This document shows positions 63,409 to 64,000 of a stretch of 64,000 bases of DNA, piece after piece. The notes under the pieces were generated by a model that worked only from the letters and a program-made list of their open reading frames with translations, did no database searches and was not told where the DNA came from. Within the stretch, counting starts at the first letter, position 1. The number at the start of each line of letters is the position of its first letter. Both the position numbers and the translations under genes were made by a program. This DNA comes from DAIDKA01 sp035503515 (GTDB lineage: Bacteria; Pseudomonadota; Gammaproteobacteria; Steroidobacterales; Steroidobacteraceae), in contig DATJTJ010000011.1 in NCBI GenBank assembly GCA_035503515.1, forward strand, positions 80,882 to 144,881, in the 5' to 3' direction.

Positions 63409-64000
63409 AGGGCCAGCGCCGCCGGGGGCGGCCCTCCGCAGGCCCAGTCCAGCAGTTCGACCGTATGCACGACGGGAGTCGACCCGCCGGCGGTGAGCTG
63501 TACGATGCAGCCGACGTTGCCGGTGGCGATGACCTCTGCGCCGGTGCGGGCGATGTTCGCAAGCTTGCGTTCGCGCAGCTGCGTGGCGATCCGGGGCTGC
63601 AGGATGTTGTAGCTGCCCGCCGAGCCGCAGCACAGGTGGCCCTCGGCGATTTCGCGTACCTCGAACCCCGCCTCACGCAGCAGCCGGCGGGGTACGGCAT
63701 CGAGCTGCTGTCCGTGCTGCAGCGAACAGGCGGAGTGGTAGGCCACGCTGGGGGGCCGCTCCAGCGGCCGTACCGGCAGCGGCGATTGCGCCAGCAGCTC
63801 GCTGATGTCGCGGGACAGGGCACTGAAGCGCGCGGCAGTGGCCGCGAGCCGCGGGTCGTTGCGCAGCATGAACCCGTAATCCTTGAGCTGGGTGCCGCAG
63901 CCGGACGCATTGACGACCACGGCGGCGAATTCCCCGCCGTCGGCCGCGGCCGCCTCCAGGTTGGCGATCAGGCGCGCGGCAAAGGCGTGGGCCTCATCTC
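63393..64000 (-). CDS. glcF: Glycolate oxidase iron-sulfur subunit, 5' part outside the window
   Basis: C-terminal 200 or so residues of GlcF, which passes electrons from glycolate oxidation to the respiratory chain. The CCG-domain features are visible: VVNASGCGTQLKDYG, VAYHSACSLQHGQQL, GHLCCGSAGSYNILQP and ATGNVGCIVQLTAG, matching the second cysteine-rich domain of GlcF. The frame is open to the window edge, so the N-terminal 4Fe-4S ferredoxin part is upstream. A GTG at 63920 is internal and not a start. glcD/glcE would be expected further right. Confidence 0.9.
   Translation of the reverse strand, partial: DEAHAFAARLIANLEAAAADGGEFAAVVVNASGCGTQLKDYGFMLRNDPRLAATAARFSALSRDISELLAQSPLPVRPLERPPSVAYHSACSLQHGQQLDAVPRRLLREAGFEVREIAEGHLCCGSAGSYNILQPRIATQLRERKLANIARTGAEVIATGNVGCIVQLTAGGSTPVVHTVELLDWACGGPPPAALALQATR

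Noticed and set aside
63910..63920. GTG at 63920 as start of glcF
   Set aside because: The reading frame continues with sensible sequence (DEAHAFAARLIANL) to the window end, so the gene starts outside.

Overview
This is a high-GC, densely packed chromosomal segment from a proteobacterium, most likely a gammaproteobacterium. The grounds are: thrA-thrB-thrC with a fused aspartokinase/homoserine dehydrogenase; the uvrC-pgsA-tRNA-Gly-tRNA-Cys order known from Escherichia coli; a nudJ-mnmA pair; a CysB-type regulator next to cysH; and pqiABC. A plant-like class II DAHP synthase, an APS-type CysH, tryptophan 2,3-dioxygenase and frequent GTG/TTG starts fit Xanthomonadales/Nevskiales-like lineages better than enterobacteria. 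The placement is an inference. No rRNA, CRISPR array, insertion sequence or prophage was seen, and no stretch above 300 bases lacks a gene.

Layout. 1-5135 (minus): glgB-glgE-treS, the trehalose-to-alpha-glucan (GlgE) pathway, with treS cut by the window edge. 5253-5600 is a decayed FMN reductase, followed by a small winged-helix gene. 5898-6817 is a small accessory segment carrying a vapBC toxin-antitoxin pair, bounded by a 19-bp direct repeat of the tRNA-Cys 3' end. 6797-12791 (minus): aroG (class II), icd, a family 5 uracil-DNA glycosylase, uvrC, pgsA, tRNA-Gly and tRNA-Cys. 12933-15647 (plus): saccharopine-dehydrogenase-like and ALDH7-like genes for lysine breakdown. 15634-18538 (minus): fumC, a NUDIX CoA pyrophosphatase and mazG. 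18604-22329 (plus): purB, an unknown protein, nudJ and mnmA. 22332-28407: a LysR regulator divergent from acnA, then a HAD phosphatase and msrPQ. 28364-29940 (minus): tryptophan dioxygenase and a YgjP-like metalloprotease. 29949-32952 (plus): an ABC exporter and a threonine aldolase. 32930-34376 (minus): three envelope genes of unknown role. Then tatD (plus), a NERD-domain gene (minus) and thrABC (minus, 35880-40671).

From 40761: xdhC, an unknown gene and mocA (molybdenum cofactor handling) converge on cysB. Divergent from cysB runs a long plus-strand series: cysH-cysG-cysK-like-ferredoxin/NADP reductase (sulfur assimilation), pqiABC (lipid transport), marR-outer membrane factor-emrA-emrB (multidrug efflux) and a large AsmA-like DUF748 gene. 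The end holds a quinone oxidoreductase and an alpha/beta hydrolase (minus), a cation diffusion facilitator and an MBL-fold hydrolase (plus), and the 3' part of glcF (minus).

Genes are often coupled by 4-base stop/start overlaps, and convergent genes overlap at their ends by up to 44 bases. Possible regulatory signals include a palindrome over the vapB start, a promoter/operator array before marR, a terminator-like hairpin in the thrA leader, and -10 elements so close to starts that some mRNAs may be leaderless. No clearly new multi-gene system stands out. The best candidates for new biology are the tRNA-flanked vapBC segment, the unknown gene between xdhC and mocA, and the TPR/DUF4389/secreted-protein operon.
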